A DNA stretch of 64,000 nt from Candidatus Binataceae bacterium (GCA_035508495.1 DATJMX010000037.1:42499-106498); one strand, 5' to 3'; positions 31,804 to 39,812 are shown, counted from the first letter of the stretch. A program made the numbers and translations. Notes: generated by a model not told the origin, from the letters alone.

Positions 31804-32384
31804 TCCGAAGACTGCCCATCGTGGTCGTAATTTGGCTTGTGACTATTGCGCCCGCGCGCGCAGCAACTCCGATTGATTACACGCGAACGATTCTCGAACA
31901 GGCCGAATCGATCGTCGCAAGCAATCAGCCGCACGACGAGAAGCTCGGCGCACTTTCGGTGCTGTTCAGCAAGTTCCTTGACACCGACGAGATGGGCCGC
32001 GAGGCGCTTGGCTCGCATTGGTCGACCTTCAGCCCCGATCAGCAGACGAACTTCCTTGCGCTGTTCCGCGCATTAGTCGAGCGTACCTATGTACAGAAGT
32101 TATTACTATTCGAAAATCCTGACTTCGTTTATGCCGGCCAGCAGATTAATGGCGCTACCGCGATTGTTGACACCAAAATAGTCACTCCACGGGATCAGTT
32201 TGACGTCACTTATCGATTGATACCAACGGGCGGCGTCTGGATGGTTACGAGGATCACGGTCGAGGACGTGAGTCTCACCGCCAACCTTGGCAGCCAGCTG
32301 AGCGATCTTCTTGCACGGATGTCGGTCGACGACCTGCTCGCGCTGATGCGGCGCAAGTACGGTAACCCGAATGGAGCCGCCTAG
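31800..32384 (+). CDS. MlaC/Ttg2D-family periplasmic lipid-binding protein
   Basis: A 194-residue protein with an N-terminal signal peptide (IVVVIWLVTIAPARA, cleavage near residue 21). The mature domain is MlaC/Ttg2D-like: FLDTDEMGREALGSHW, RALVERTYVQKLL, QINGATAIVDTKI, then GGVWMVTRITVEDVSL with the usual N-x-R-like turn, and a C-terminal helix (LLARMSVDDLLALMRRK). MlaC carries phospholipid across the periplasm between the MlaA complex and an inner membrane MCE-type transporter; a paralogue, HpnM, works with the RND protein HpnN on hopanoids. Here the start overlaps the ATPase stop and the next gene is an ABC-2 permease, so translational coupling is expected. Confidence 0.88.
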   Translation: MIRRLPIVVVIWLVTIAPARAATPIDYTRTILEQAESIVASNQPHDEKLGALSVLFSKFLDTDEMGREALGSHWSTFSPDQQTNFLALFRALVERTYVQKLLLFENPDFVYAGQQINGATAIVDTKIVTPRDQFDVTYRLIPTGGVWMVTRITVEDVSLTANLGSQLSDLLARMSVDDLLALMRRKYGNPNGAA

Positions 32385-32386
32385 TC

Positions 32387-33493
32387 ATGAAGACGCTGGC
32401 CGTGATGATGAAGGATCTTCGGCTGATCTGGCGCGACCGCTTTGGCCTGGTGGCTCTGCTGCTCGTTCCGATCGTCGTGATCATGGTCATTGCCGCAGCT
32501 ACCCAGTCGGGCGAGGGCAGTAAAAGTATATTGTTCCCGGTAGTCAATGAGGATCAGGGACCCGTTGCCACCGCCTTGATTCGTGCCTTCCGCGAGCATC
32601 TTGATGTGCGCGTCGTATCGCGTGCGACGGCAAATCATCTTGTCGCTGAAGCCAATGATGCCCCAGCGGCGCTCATTCTTCCGCCCGAGCTGAGCAAGCA
32701 CTACCTCGCGCAAAAGCCTTCCACAGTGGAACTACTGACGGATCCCGCGCAATGGCAGGAACTCGAAGCGATCAAAGTCGTGATGCTGCTGGCCGATCGC
32801 GAAACGGCTTCCCTCGGCGATCCGTTCGGCCAGGAGCTCCTCACACTGCATGAGCGCAGTATCACCGGCGACCATGTTGCCTTCTCGTCGCTCGAACAGA
32901 ACATCCCGGGTTTCAGCCTGATGTTCGTGCTGCTGACGTTGATCTTCAGCGTTTCGCTCGCGCTGCGCGAGGAGGAAGTCTGGCAAACAAGCGCGCGGTT
33001 ATCGATTGCGCCGGTTTCGCCGGTTTCGATCCTTGGCGGCAAGCTGCTCGCGCGGTTGATCGTTGCCACCGCGCAGTTGCTGCTACTCCTGCTGTTCGGC
33101 CATTTCGTCTACGGACTCAGGCTAGGTCATTCGCCCATCGCGATGATCGCAGTCGCGGTGACAGTGGTCGCATCGATGACTTGCTTCGCCGCGGTTGTTG
33201 CCGCCTTTGTTCGAACACGCGAACAGGCTATTCCCATCGGTCTTGCGGTGGCTTTCGTCCTGGCGGCGCTGGGCGGTCTGTTCTGGCCTCTTTATGACTT
33301 GCCGCGAGCGATACAGGCCGTTGCTCATGTATTACTGACTTCGTGGTCGATGTCGGCGATCCAGGATGTGATTCTTCGCGATCGTGGGTTAGCCGGGATC
33401 TCCACTGAGCTGGTCGTTCTCACAGGCTATGCGGCCGCATCTTTCGTCGTTGGATTGCGGTTGTTCCGCTATGGAGACGAAGCCCAGTCGTGA
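32387..33493 (+). CDS. ABC-2 type permease
   Basis: A 368-residue integral membrane protein: one N-terminal helix (about residues 20-42), a roughly 140-residue extracytoplasmic domain, then five hydrophobic segments (about 180-365). This is the classic six-helix ABC-2 exporter permease with a large loop after TM1. A motif near TM2 (SLALREEEVWQTSARLS) matches the coupling region of this family. It starts two bases after the MlaC stop and its stop overlaps the MlaA start (GTGA at 33490-33493). It forms the transport channel for the upstream ATPase. Substrate is unknown but the MlaC/MlaA neighbours point to a lipid. Confidence 0.88.
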   Translation: MKTLAVMMKDLRLIWRDRFGLVALLLVPIVVIMVIAAATQSGEGSKSILFPVVNEDQGPVATALIRAFREHLDVRVVSRATANHLVAEANDAPAALILPPELSKHYLAQKPSTVELLTDPAQWQELEAIKVVMLLADRETASLGDPFGQELLTLHERSITGDHVAFSSLEQNIPGFSLMFVLLTLIFSVSLALREEEVWQTSARLSIAPVSPVSILGGKLLARLIVATAQLLLLLLFGHFVYGLRLGHSPIAMIAVAVTVVASMTCFAAVVAAFVRTREQAIPIGLAVAFVLAALGGLFWPLYDLPRAIQAVAHVLLTSWSMSAIQDVILRDRGLAGISTELVVLTGYAAASFVVGLRLFRYGDEAQS

Positions 33494-34410
33494 ACATTTT
33501 TTACCTATCGTTCCGCTCTCGCCCGGTCGAGTTGCTGTTAGCTCCGGCGATGCTGGTGCTAGCTCTCGGCCTCTGCGGTTGTTCAGAGCAAAGGGATTCG
33601 ACCCGAAATTCGTACACTCAGAGTGATCGCACCGCGCTCGCTTCGGACTCTCCGTACCCACTTCGCGCGCCCGGCACCAGCGAGACGATGGACTACGATC
33701 CGTGGGAGTCCTTCAATGCGGAGACTTTTGATTTCAATTTCAACGTGCTCGATCGCTATGGGTTGAAGCCCGCCGCCAAGGTATGGGCCGACGTTTTGCC
33801 TGAGCCGGTGCGCCATGGTCTGGCCAACGTCTTCGATAACATCGGGATGCCGAAGCGCTTCGTCAACAAGCTTCTCCAGGGCCGCCTGCCGGGAGCCGGC
33901 GAAGAGCTGGTGCGCTTTGTGCTGAATACTACGGTCGGACTCGCCGGTTTTTTCGACGTCGCCTCGTGTGTTGGAATCGATAAGAGCGACGCGGACACTG
34001 GTCAGACCCTCGGCGTCTATGGCGTCAAGCCTGGGCCGTACCTCGTCTTGCCGGTTCTGCAGCCGTTGACTGTCCGTGACGCGATTGGCTATGCGGCCGA
34101 CTCCTTCATGGATCCTCTTTCCTGGTTTGTAACCCCGTTGTTAGCGGACGTGGGACGCGGAGCGGCGTATACGATCAATCAGCGCGCCGACAACATGGAA
34201 CTCTATGACGACGTCGAAGATTCGTCGCTCGATCTTTACGCCGCGGTGCGAAATGGCTATTTGCAGCGGCGTCAAAGATCTATCGACGACGCAATTCGCG
34301 ATCGCGATCGAATCTGGAAGAGCTTTTCAGGTACAAGCCAACATCGTGAGTCAATTGGAACGGCCCCGAATTCGTCGGATCCGGAGATGCTCGACATTCA
34401 GACTGAATAG
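33490..34410 (+). CDS. mlaA: MlaA/VacJ-family outer membrane lipoprotein
   Basis: A 306-residue protein with a lipobox (LALGLCGC, Cys near residue 33) in an N-terminal signal. The MlaA domain follows: DPWESFNAETFDFN, LANVFDNIGMPKRFVNKLLQG, TTVGLAGFFDVAS, then QTLGVYGVKPGPYLVLP. MlaA forms a ring in the inner leaflet of the outer membrane and channels outer-leaflet phospholipid, normally with OmpC/F, to MlaC. The GTG start overlaps the permease stop. The C-terminal 50 residues are charged and variable. It is the last gene of the four-gene operon. Presence of MlaA shows that the host is diderm. Confidence 0.92.
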   Translation: MNIFYLSFRSRPVELLLAPAMLVLALGLCGCSEQRDSTRNSYTQSDRTALASDSPYPLRAPGTSETMDYDPWESFNAETFDFNFNVLDRYGLKPAAKVWADVLPEPVRHGLANVFDNIGMPKRFVNKLLQGRLPGAGEELVRFVLNTTVGLAGFFDVASCVGIDKSDADTGQTLGVYGVKPGPYLVLPVLQPLTVRDAIGYAADSFMDPLSWFVTPLLADVGRGAAYTINQRADNMELYDDVEDSSLDLYAAVRNGYLQRRQRSIDDAIRDRDRIWKSFSGTSQHRESIGTAPNSSDPEMLDIQTE

Positions 34411-34494
34411 CTCGTTCTGCGATCAAGGGTTTGGTAAATGCCTCCCGCCCAGGCGCCTCCCAATCAGCGCGACTTGAATAGGGAAGGGCGCCGC

Positions 34495-34765
34495 TCAGCG
34501 TACACCATGCACCATTGTGATGCGTGAGCGGCTGAGTTCGAGAATGGCCTTACCGCCCGGCCCGACACGGCGTGCTGACAACAACACGTCGATTCCACCA
34601 CCAGACCCCAGGTCAAGAACGGTCTCGCCAGCCTTCAGTTCGGCAAGCGCGGTCGGACTGCCGCATCCGAGTGAAGCCCTGATCGCGTCGTCGGGGAGTT
34701 GTGCGGTCTCGTTCACGTCGTAAAGGTTCGAAGTTATCGCCTCATACGACTTCGCCGGAGCGCAA
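34495..34765 (-). pseudogene. Truncated arsenite methyltransferase (ArsM) N-terminal half
   Basis: Reading the minus strand from about 34765: CCAPAKS, then ITSNLYD, NETAQLPDDAI, ASLGCGSPTALAEL, VLDLGSGGGIDVLLSARRVG, then unrelated residues and a stop near 34495. This is the SAM-binding N-terminal core of ArsM-type arsenite S-adenosylmethyltransferases, including the GSGGGID loop and the ASLGCGNPT pattern before it. Everything after the first third is missing, including the C-terminal arsenic-binding Cys. The frame has no start of its own (an internal GTG at 34716 is within homologous sequence). It is fused at its 5' end to the TauD fragment. It marks loss of arsenic methylation from this ars island. 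Confidence 0.65.
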
Positions 34766-35270
34766 CAGGCGGTTCCCTTGTTCGCGCTTCAGATCGGGAT
34801 CGTCGAAGTCCTCATATTCGCTGCGGCAGTGAAGGATCGTCGAGTTCTTCAGAAACTGGATATCGCCTGGCTCAAACCCCATGTCGAGCCGGAAAGCGGG
34901 GTCGTTCGCGATCGACTCAATCAGTTCGAGCAGCTCGAACTGCACCGACGTGAGCCGCGGCACATCGGCATTGGTCGCGATCCCGCCAGTATCGCGCACG
35001 TGCCCCAGCAGGTCCCCATCCCGATTCTGTGGCACCGGATCGCGCATCTATTGGCGGATAGCGGGCGCGAGCTTGGGAAGCTCGAAATGATCGCGGGTCA
35101 GAGCGGCCAAAGTGCCTCCGGCCCGCTTGGCCGCGGCGATCGCTCCGTCAAGCTCACGGATTTCATCGTGGCTCAATTGATAAACCCACGAAGCGTCGTG
35201 CGCGATTTCAGGTCCCTTCCAAACGCTGGCGCCTTGAATTGGTTCTTCGATATCTGGTGGTTCCCGATTT
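34742..35270 (-). pseudogene. Decayed TauD/TfdA-family dioxygenase
   Basis: On the minus strand, from about 35270: GASVWKGPEIAHDASWVYQL, EIRELDGAIAAAKR, TRDHFELPKLAP (N-terminal TauD-like region), then a TAG stop at 35050-35048. In the same frame comes PVPQNRDGDLLGHVRD, and after a deletion PRLTSVQFELLELIE, FRLDMGFEPGDIQFLKNSTI and LHCRSEYED, which are C-terminal TauD motifs. The central core with the HxD iron ligands is gone. So this is a gene with at least one stop and two internal deletions. The family is Fe(II)/2-oxoglutarate dioxygenase. Its 5' end abuts the arsR promoter and its 3' end abuts the arsM fragment, so both were cut by rearrangement. Confidence 0.7.
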
Positions 35271-35276
35271 GGCCGC

Positions 35277-35305
35277 TTGACCTGCCTTGGAGATATCTTT
35301 ATAAA
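35277..35305 (+). promoter_or_regulatory. Sigma-70-like promoter of arsR-arsI
   Basis: TTGACC (35277-35282), a 17-base spacer, then TATAAA (35300-35305). The arsR ATG is at 35315, so transcription starting about seven bases after the -10 box begins at about 35312. There is no ribosome site between -10 and ATG, so the arsR transcript is probably leaderless or nearly so. AT-rich half-sites around the -10 box could be an ArsR operator, but no clear palindrome is present. Confidence 0.7.
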
Positions 35306-35314
35306 TATAAAACT

Positions 35315-35701
35315 ATGAAGAAGTTAACCGCGATCGCTGCGCTGGGTGCGCTGGCGCAGGAAACCCGGCTCGACATCTTTCGCCTGCTGGTGCAGAAGGG
35401 CCCCGAAGGTCTGCCCGCCGGCGAGATCGGCGCCCGGCTCGGACAACCGTCGCCCACGATGTCGTTTCATCTGAACCAGCTCAGGTTCGCGGGCCTGGTT
35501 ACCTCGCGCCGCGAGAGCCGATCAATAATCTACAGCGCGAATTTCAAAGCCATGACCGATCTGCTCGGTTATCTGACCGAAAACTGCTGTGGCGGACGGT
35601 CGGAACTTTGCGCGCCCGCGCGGGCGTCCAACTGCATGACCGAATGTGCACCTCAACCCAAAACGCTAATGCCAAAAAAGAATCGGAGGGCTGCGGTATG
35701 A
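35315..35701 (+). CDS. arsR: ArsR-family transcriptional repressor
   Basis: A 128-residue winged-helix repressor from ATG 35315: MKKLTAIAALGALAQETRL, then PAGEIGARLGQPSPTMSFHL (recognition helix), then the wing SRRESRSIIYS. The C-terminus is Cys-rich: ENCCGG, LCAPA and SNCMTEC. These probably form the arsenite/organoarsenical sensing site in place of the usual helix-3 CxCxxC. A longer frame (to 34778) is an artefact. The start overlaps no ribosome site; see promoter. The stop overlaps the arsI start (ATGA), so the pair is coupled. It presumably represses its own operon. Confidence 0.88.
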   Translation: MKKLTAIAALGALAQETRLDIFRLLVQKGPEGLPAGEIGARLGQPSPTMSFHLNQLRFAGLVTSRRESRSIIYSANFKAMTDLLGYLTENCCGGRSELCAPARASNCMTECAPQPKTLMPKKNRRAAV

Positions 35702-36177
35702 AACGCTTTCACGCTCATGTCCGGGTCGATGACCTGGAGTCCTCGGTGCGGTTTTACTCAACGCTCTTCGGCACCGAGCCGGCAGTTCTTAAATCGGACT
35801 ACGCGAAATGGATGCTCGAGGATCCGCGCATAAATTTCGCGATCACTGCGGGATCGACCTCGACCGGCCTCGACCATCTGGGGTTGCAGGTGGAATCTGA
35901 CGAGGACTTGGCGATGATAGCGGGCCGCCTGGAATCCGCCGGCCAGTCAGTCAGAAAGCAGGAGAACGCGGCATGCTGTTATGCTCGCGGCAATAAAGGC
36001 TGGGTATCCGATCCCAGCGGCATTTCCTGGGAGACCTTCCACACGTTCGGAGAGAGTACGGTGTACGGCAATGATTTTGCTCCACGCCTCGAAGCCAAGC
36101 CGCTGGAGTCCGAGTCGTGCTGTGCGCCGGCGAAGTCTTCCACGACCCCGTGCTGCGGGGCTTCAAAGACGCAATAA
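35698..36177 (+). CDS. arsI: ArsI/CadI-family organoarsenical C-As lyase
   Basis: From ATG 35698 (GGAGGG seven bases upstream) the product is 159 residues and begins MKRFHAHVRVDDLESS. It is a vicinal-oxygen-chelate dioxygenase: metal ligands appear in FHAHV, in DHLGLQV and in SWETFHT, and ENAACCYAR is the trivalent-organoarsenical-binding Cys pair of the ArsI subgroup. The enzyme demethylates methylarsenite and similar organoarsenicals using oxygen. The Cys-rich tail (SCCAPA, PCCGAS) is common in this group. It is translationally coupled to arsR. Together with the broken arsM nearby, this island detoxifies environmental methylarsenicals rather than producing them. Confidence 0.9.
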   Translation: MKRFHAHVRVDDLESSVRFYSTLFGTEPAVLKSDYAKWMLEDPRINFAITAGSTSTGLDHLGLQVESDEDLAMIAGRLESAGQSVRKQENAACCYARGNKGWVSDPSGISWETFHTFGESTVYGNDFAPRLEAKPLESESCCAPAKSSTTPCCGASKTQ

Positions 36178-36201
36178 GATACCCAGCTATACACGGGCGA
36201 A

Positions 36202-36423
36202 TCAGCGCCCAACGTTATCGCATAGCCAGGTACATCCCGGACTTCCAGCCGCCTTAGCCAGCGGCTTTCGCCGCGCGGCACTTCGGTATCGGTAGGCGAA
36301 GGTCGACCCATCGCCCGCGATTACTAAAGTGTCGGCAAGAGCTGAGTCTCTCGTCATCGGCAGCGATCCGATTATCAACGAGATAGCCGCGAGACTGATT
36401 GCGCTAGTGAGAGATATTTTCAC
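36202..36423 (-). pseudogene. Signal-peptide stub of a secreted protein
   Basis: GTG 36423 has GGAGAAG upstream and starts a plausible signal peptide (KISLTSAISLAAISLIIGS, cleavage near SALAD). Beyond residue 45 the sequence becomes arginine-rich and unlike a secreted protein, and it stops at 36202. I read this as the start of a secreted protein gene whose remainder was deleted; it could also be a real 73-residue peptide. It fills the spacer between arsI and the arsJ stop. No function. Confidence 0.4.
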
Positions 36424-36504
36424 ACGACTTCTCCGCTGATTTCCCGTCCTGAAATTTATGGGATTGCGACGCTTACCTGCGCTGCTCGTTGCGGCAATCT
36501 CGCG

Positions 36505-37752
36505 TCATGCGTCAGCTTCTTTGAGTTTGACGGTAAGCTGAACCCCTTGCGCGCGCGGCAGGTTGAATGACAGCAGACTGGCGGCAAGCACCATGATGCC
36601 CGAAGCCAGAAGACAGCCGATAAATCCGTAAAACTCGAAGATCAATCCGGACAGCAAGGTGCCCAGAAGCCGCCCGCCCGCATTAGCCATGTAGTAGAAG
36701 CCGACGTTGACCGCGACCTCGTCCTCACCGGAATAGGCGAGTATCAGGTACGAGTGCACGGAGGAATTGATCGCGAACACGACCATGAATACGGCCAACC
36801 CGATCATGAGCGCAGGACCCGGGCTCACATTTAATCCCAGCGCGAGTGCCAGGCAGATCGGTATTTCGACCAGCACAAAGGCCCACAGGCGCGCAGTGTC
36901 GCCAGTGACTCCTTCGCGTGCCCCGACTAGCCGCAGGATCTCCGGAACGAGTGCCTGCACGAAGCCGTAGCCGATGAACCACGCGGACGCGAATGCACCG
37001 ACTTGCCAGAATGACCAGTGGAGTACCGAATAGAGAAACACCGGCAACCCGACCACAAACCAGACATCGCGCGAGGCGAAAAGAAATAATCGGGCGGCCG
37101 ATAGCCAGTTAACCGCCGAGCTCTTTGAGAAGAGGTGCGAAAACTTGATCTTGGTCTTGGCCTTGCCCATCCCGCGCGGTAGCGCGAATACCGTCGCGAG
37201 CAGCACAGCGAGTAGGCCAACGGCCATCGCGATGAGCGAACCCGTGAATCCAAGCGCCCCGAGCAGTGCGCCGCCCATGAAGTACCCGGCTCCCTTGAGT
37301 GCATTCTTGGAGCCGGTCAGCCGTGCGACCCATTTGAAGAGAGCGCCTTCCGCACCTTCCGGAACTACGACCTTGATCGCAGTCTTGGCGCTCATCTTGG
37401 TGAGGTCTTTGGCGATTCCCGACAACGCCTGCGCCGACATCACGTAGCAAACCGACATGAGCCGCGACCAAGCCGGCTGCAGCAACGCCAGCATGATGAG
37501 CGATCCGATCTGAAGCAGAAGACCGCCGTAGAGTGTGACTTTGAGACCCGCACGGGCTGCGATCCATCCGCCGAGAAGATTAGTGACGATGCCGAAGAAT
37601 TCGTAGAACAGAAACAGGAACGCGATTTCGACGGCGCTATATCCGAGCCGATCGAAATGCAGCAGCACTAGCATCCGCAGCGCGCCGTCGGTGAGTGTGA
37701 AGCCCCAGTATGCACCGGTTACCAGGGCGTAATTGCGTAGCGCGTTGTTCAC
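36505..37752 (-). CDS. arsJ: ArsJ-type MFS efflux permease
   Basis: A 415-residue, 12-helix MFS protein beginning NNALRNYALVTGAYWGFTL with FYEFFGIVTNLLGGW and MSAQALSGIAKDLTKMSAKTAIK, features of the ArsJ group. ArsJ exports 1-arseno-3-phosphoglycerate, which breaks down to arsenate outside the cell. That substrate is made when GAPDH uses arsenate in place of phosphate, and the adjacent gene, five bases upstream, is a GAPDH. Start ATG 37752, upstream of which is the GAPDH end. Together they form an arsenate efflux pathway. It is the last gene of the minus-strand arsRC-gapdh-arsJ operon. Confidence 0.92.
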   Translation of the reverse strand: MNNALRNYALVTGAYWGFTLTDGALRMLVLLHFDRLGYSAVEIAFLFLFYEFFGIVTNLLGGWIAARAGLKVTLYGGLLLQIGSLIMLALLQPAWSRLMSVCYVMSAQALSGIAKDLTKMSAKTAIKVVVPEGAEGALFKWVARLTGSKNALKGAGYFMGGALLGALGFTGSLIAMAVGLLAVLLATVFALPRGMGKAKTKIKFSHLFSKSSAVNWLSAARLFLFASRDVWFVVGLPVFLYSVLHWSFWQVGAFASAWFIGYGFVQALVPEILRLVGAREGVTGDTARLWAFVLVEIPICLALALGLNVSPGPALMIGLAVFMVVFAINSSVHSYLILAYSGEDEVAVNVGFYYMANAGGRLLGTLLSGLIFEFYGFIGCLLASGIMVLAASLLSFNLPRAQGVQLTVKLKEADA

Positions 37753-37757
37753 GGTTC

Positions 37758-38816
37758 TTATCTCGCGGCCGCGGAGTCCTGCCCCGCGTGAAGACTCGCC
37801 GCGACCTTCGCCGCGAGTTCAATCAGCCGGTTTACGTAGCCCCATTCATTGTCGTACCAGGCAATTACTTTGACTTGGGTTCCGTCGACGACCATGGTCG
37901 AAGGTCCATCGACTATCGATGAACGCGCGTCGTTGACGAAATCGACCGAGACCAGGGGCCGCGCCTCGAAACCCAAAATTCCGTTCAGCTTGCCTTCGGC
38001 AGCAGCGCGCAAGCATCCGTTCACTTCGTCGACCGTCGTGGAACGCGCCACCTCGAATACGCAGTCGGTGAGCGAAGCATTGAGCAGCGGCACTCGAATC
38101 GCCATTCCGTTCAATTTGCCCTGTAGTTCCGGATAGATGAGACCTATCGCAGTGGCAGAGCCGGTAGTCGTGGGAATCAGAGACATCAATGCGGAACGCG
38201 CGCGCCGGAGATCCTTGTGCGCCAGATCGACCACTGTCTGAGTATTGGTCACGTCATGAACAGTTGTGATGACGCCGTGGCGGATGCCGAGCTTCTCATG
38301 CACAACCTTCACTACCGGGGCGAGGCAATTCGTGGTGCACGAGGCGGCGGTGACGATGTGATACCGGTCTGGATCGTAGAGGCGATCGTTCACGCCCATC
38401 ACGACGTTGAGGGCGCCTTTCTTGACCGGCGCGGCGACGATCACTTTTCGAACGCCTTGATCGATGTACGGTTGCAGGGCCTCTGGAGTTAGAAGCTTGC
38501 CGGAGCATTCAAGAACGATATCGATTCCCGCTTGCCGCCAGGGCGTTTCGCGGATCTCGGCGAAGTTGCTGTAACTGATTCGTTCGCCTTCAACTACAAG
38601 CGCGTTCGCTTCAGAAGCGATCGGCGCTCTCCATCTGCCATGAACGCTGTCAAATTCGAGTAGATGAGCAGCGGTCTCCGGACCGCCCTTGACCTCATTG
38701 ATGTGGGCAATTCCGAATGCGCGATTGATGAAAGCCGCACGCAGCGCCAGGCGCCCCATACGCCCGAATCCGTTGATCCCGATCTTCGCCGGCGGGGGAT
38801 TCGCGTCTTCTTTCAT
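37758..38816 (-). CDS. gapdh: Arsenic-operon glyceraldehyde-3-phosphate dehydrogenase
   Basis: From ATG 38816 (AGG eight bases upstream; GTG 38825 is an alternative start) the product is 352 residues. NAD-binding is [14 protein letters not shown], the active-site Cys is in [10 protein letters not shown] (near residue 160), and the C-terminus has [12 protein letters not shown]. This is the arsenic-island type of GAPDH found beside arsJ, which forms 1-arseno-3-phosphoglycerate from glyceraldehyde-3-phosphate and arsenate. It starts 9 bases after the stop of arsRC and stops 5 bases before arsJ. It is presumably dedicated to arsenate export, not glycolysis. Confidence 0.93.
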   Translation of the reverse strand: MKEDANPPPAKIGINGFGRMGRLALRAAFINRAFGIAHINEVKGGPETAAHLLEFDSVHGRWRAPIASEANALVVEGERISYSNFAEIRETPWRQAGIDIVLECSGKLLTPEALQPYIDQGVRKVIVAAPVKKGALNVVMGVNDRLYDPDRYHIVTAASCTTNCLAPVVKVVHEKLGIRHGVITTVHDVTNTQTVVDLAHKDLRRARSALMSLIPTTTGSATAIGLIYPELQGKLNGMAIRVPLLNASLTDCVFEVARSTTVDEVNGCLRAAAEGKLNGILGFEARPLVSVDFVNDARSSIVDGPSTMVVDGTQVKVIAWYDNEWGYVNRLIELAAKVAASLHAGQDSAAAR

Positions 38817-38825
38817 TAGACGCAC

Positions 38826-39659
38826 CTAGGCCGCGGCCGCGAAATCGAGCTTTCCAATCTCGGTTACCCAACGCTGCAATGCGAATCGTTCCAGTGTCTC
38901 GATCGGAAGAGCGGTGAAGATTCTGATCTTCTGTTCGATCGCGGAGTAGGTTTTCAGAAACGGGCTGCGGGTCGCGGAGATGGATCCCTTGAAGGCCAGC
39001 GGATCCTTGAAGCCCCAGTGCGCCGTTAACGGCTGTCCCGGCCATGCCGGACAGGTCTCGGCGGCCGCGCGATCGCAAAGGGTGAAGACGTAATCCAGCC
39101 GCGGGCCATCGGGCACCGCGAACCCGTCCCAGCTTTTGCTGCTCAATCCTTCGGTCTTGTACTTCAATTCCCGAAGCAGCCGTAGTGTGGCGGGGTGAAC
39201 GGTGCCGGCCGGAGCGCTACCGGCGCTGAACGCGCGAAACCTTTCTCCGCCCCAGCGGTTCATCGCGCACTCAGCCATGATGCTGCGGGCCGAGTTCCGG
39301 GTGCATAGAAAGAGCACGTTCATTGGTCGGTCCCCGTGCGTGACGAACGAGCGTTTCTCTCGCGTTGATGGTTTCACGCGGCCGCGGCAATTTTCGGCGA
39401 GATAATCGATGACGGCGTCTATCGTTCGGATCTTGGCGTCGTAAAAAACCGTTCGGCTCTGCCGGCGAGGAGCTACCAGCCCCGAATGCTTCAAGTTGTT
39501 GAGATGAAACGCGAGCGTCGGAGAGGGGAGCTTCATTCGCTCGGCAATTTCACCGGCCGGCATCCCCGCGAGGCCGCGCTGCGCCAGCATCCGGAAAATT
39601 TCGAGCCTGGTTTCCTGGGACAGCGCCCCTAGAACCGCCATTACCTCTGCTTTAGTCAT
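38826..39659 (-). CDS. ArsR-ArsC fusion: arsenic repressor joined to LMW-phosphatase-type arsenate reductase
   Basis: ATG 39659 gives 277 residues; a further upstream frame (39728) runs into the leader. Residues 1-95 are an ArsR winged helix (TKAEVMAVLGALSQETRL, PAGEIAERMKLPSPTLAFHL). Residues 112-277 are a low-molecular-weight phosphatase-type arsenate reductase with the active-site loop LCTRNSARS (near 120), the FSAGSAPAG loop, and an acidic turn and Cys pair (TLCDRAAAETCP). Such fusions couple sensing and arsenate reduction. It is the first gene of the arsRC-gapdh-arsJ operon. The leader has an 8-base hairpin and two palindromic operators; see those entries. Confidence 0.9.
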   Translation of the reverse strand: MTKAEVMAVLGALSQETRLEIFRMLAQRGLAGMPAGEIAERMKLPSPTLAFHLNNLKHSGLVAPRRQSRTVFYDAKIRTIDAVIDYLAENCRGRVKPSTREKRSFVTHGDRPMNVLFLCTRNSARSIMAECAMNRWGGERFRAFSAGSAPAGTVHPATLRLLRELKYKTEGLSSKSWDGFAVPDGPRLDYVFTLCDRAAAETCPAWPGQPLTAHWGFKDPLAFKGSISATRSPFLKTYSAIEQKIRIFTALPIETLERFALQRWVTEIGKLDFAAAA

Positions 39660-39676
39660 CGCCGTTCCGTGTCGTT

Positions 39677-39696
39677 GACCGCCGTTTCCGGCGGTC
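39677..39696 (-). promoter_or_regulatory. Hairpin in the arsRC leader
   Basis: GACCGCCG-TTTC-CGGCGGTC is a perfect 8-base stem with a four-base loop, ending 18 bases before the arsRC start on the minus strand. In the transcript it would form just upstream of the ribosome-binding region and could limit translation or stabilise the 5' end. Pattern evidence only. Confidence 0.45.
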
Positions 39697-39783
39697 CGGT
39701 TGCGAGTCGCGCCTTGCAAGCTGCGCACAACTTCTGTTAGCGGCCGAATGTTTACCAGCCACTACCTGAACATAAGCCTTTCC

Positions 39784-39807
39784 ATGATTCCAGTTATCTG
39801 GAATCAT
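39784..39807. promoter_or_regulatory. Palindromic ArsR-type operator 1
   Basis: ATGATTCCAG-TTAT-CTGGAATCAT is a perfect 10-base inverted repeat with a four-base centre. It lies just downstream of the candidate minus-strand -10 box (TAATAT, 39811-39806) and covers the transcription start region for the arsRC operon. The TTCCAG half-site is shared with operator 2, so the sites are probably bound by the same ArsR domain. Confidence 0.7.
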
Positions 39808-39811
39808 ATTA
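39806..39811 (-). promoter_or_regulatory. Candidate -10 box of the arsRC-gapdh-arsJ operon
   Basis: On the minus strand TAATAT lies between the two operators. The -35 position seventeen bases upstream reads CTATTG, a partial match. Operator 2 falls exactly in the spacer between the two, which is the expected geometry for ArsR repression. Confidence 0.5.
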
Positions 39812-39812
39812 T

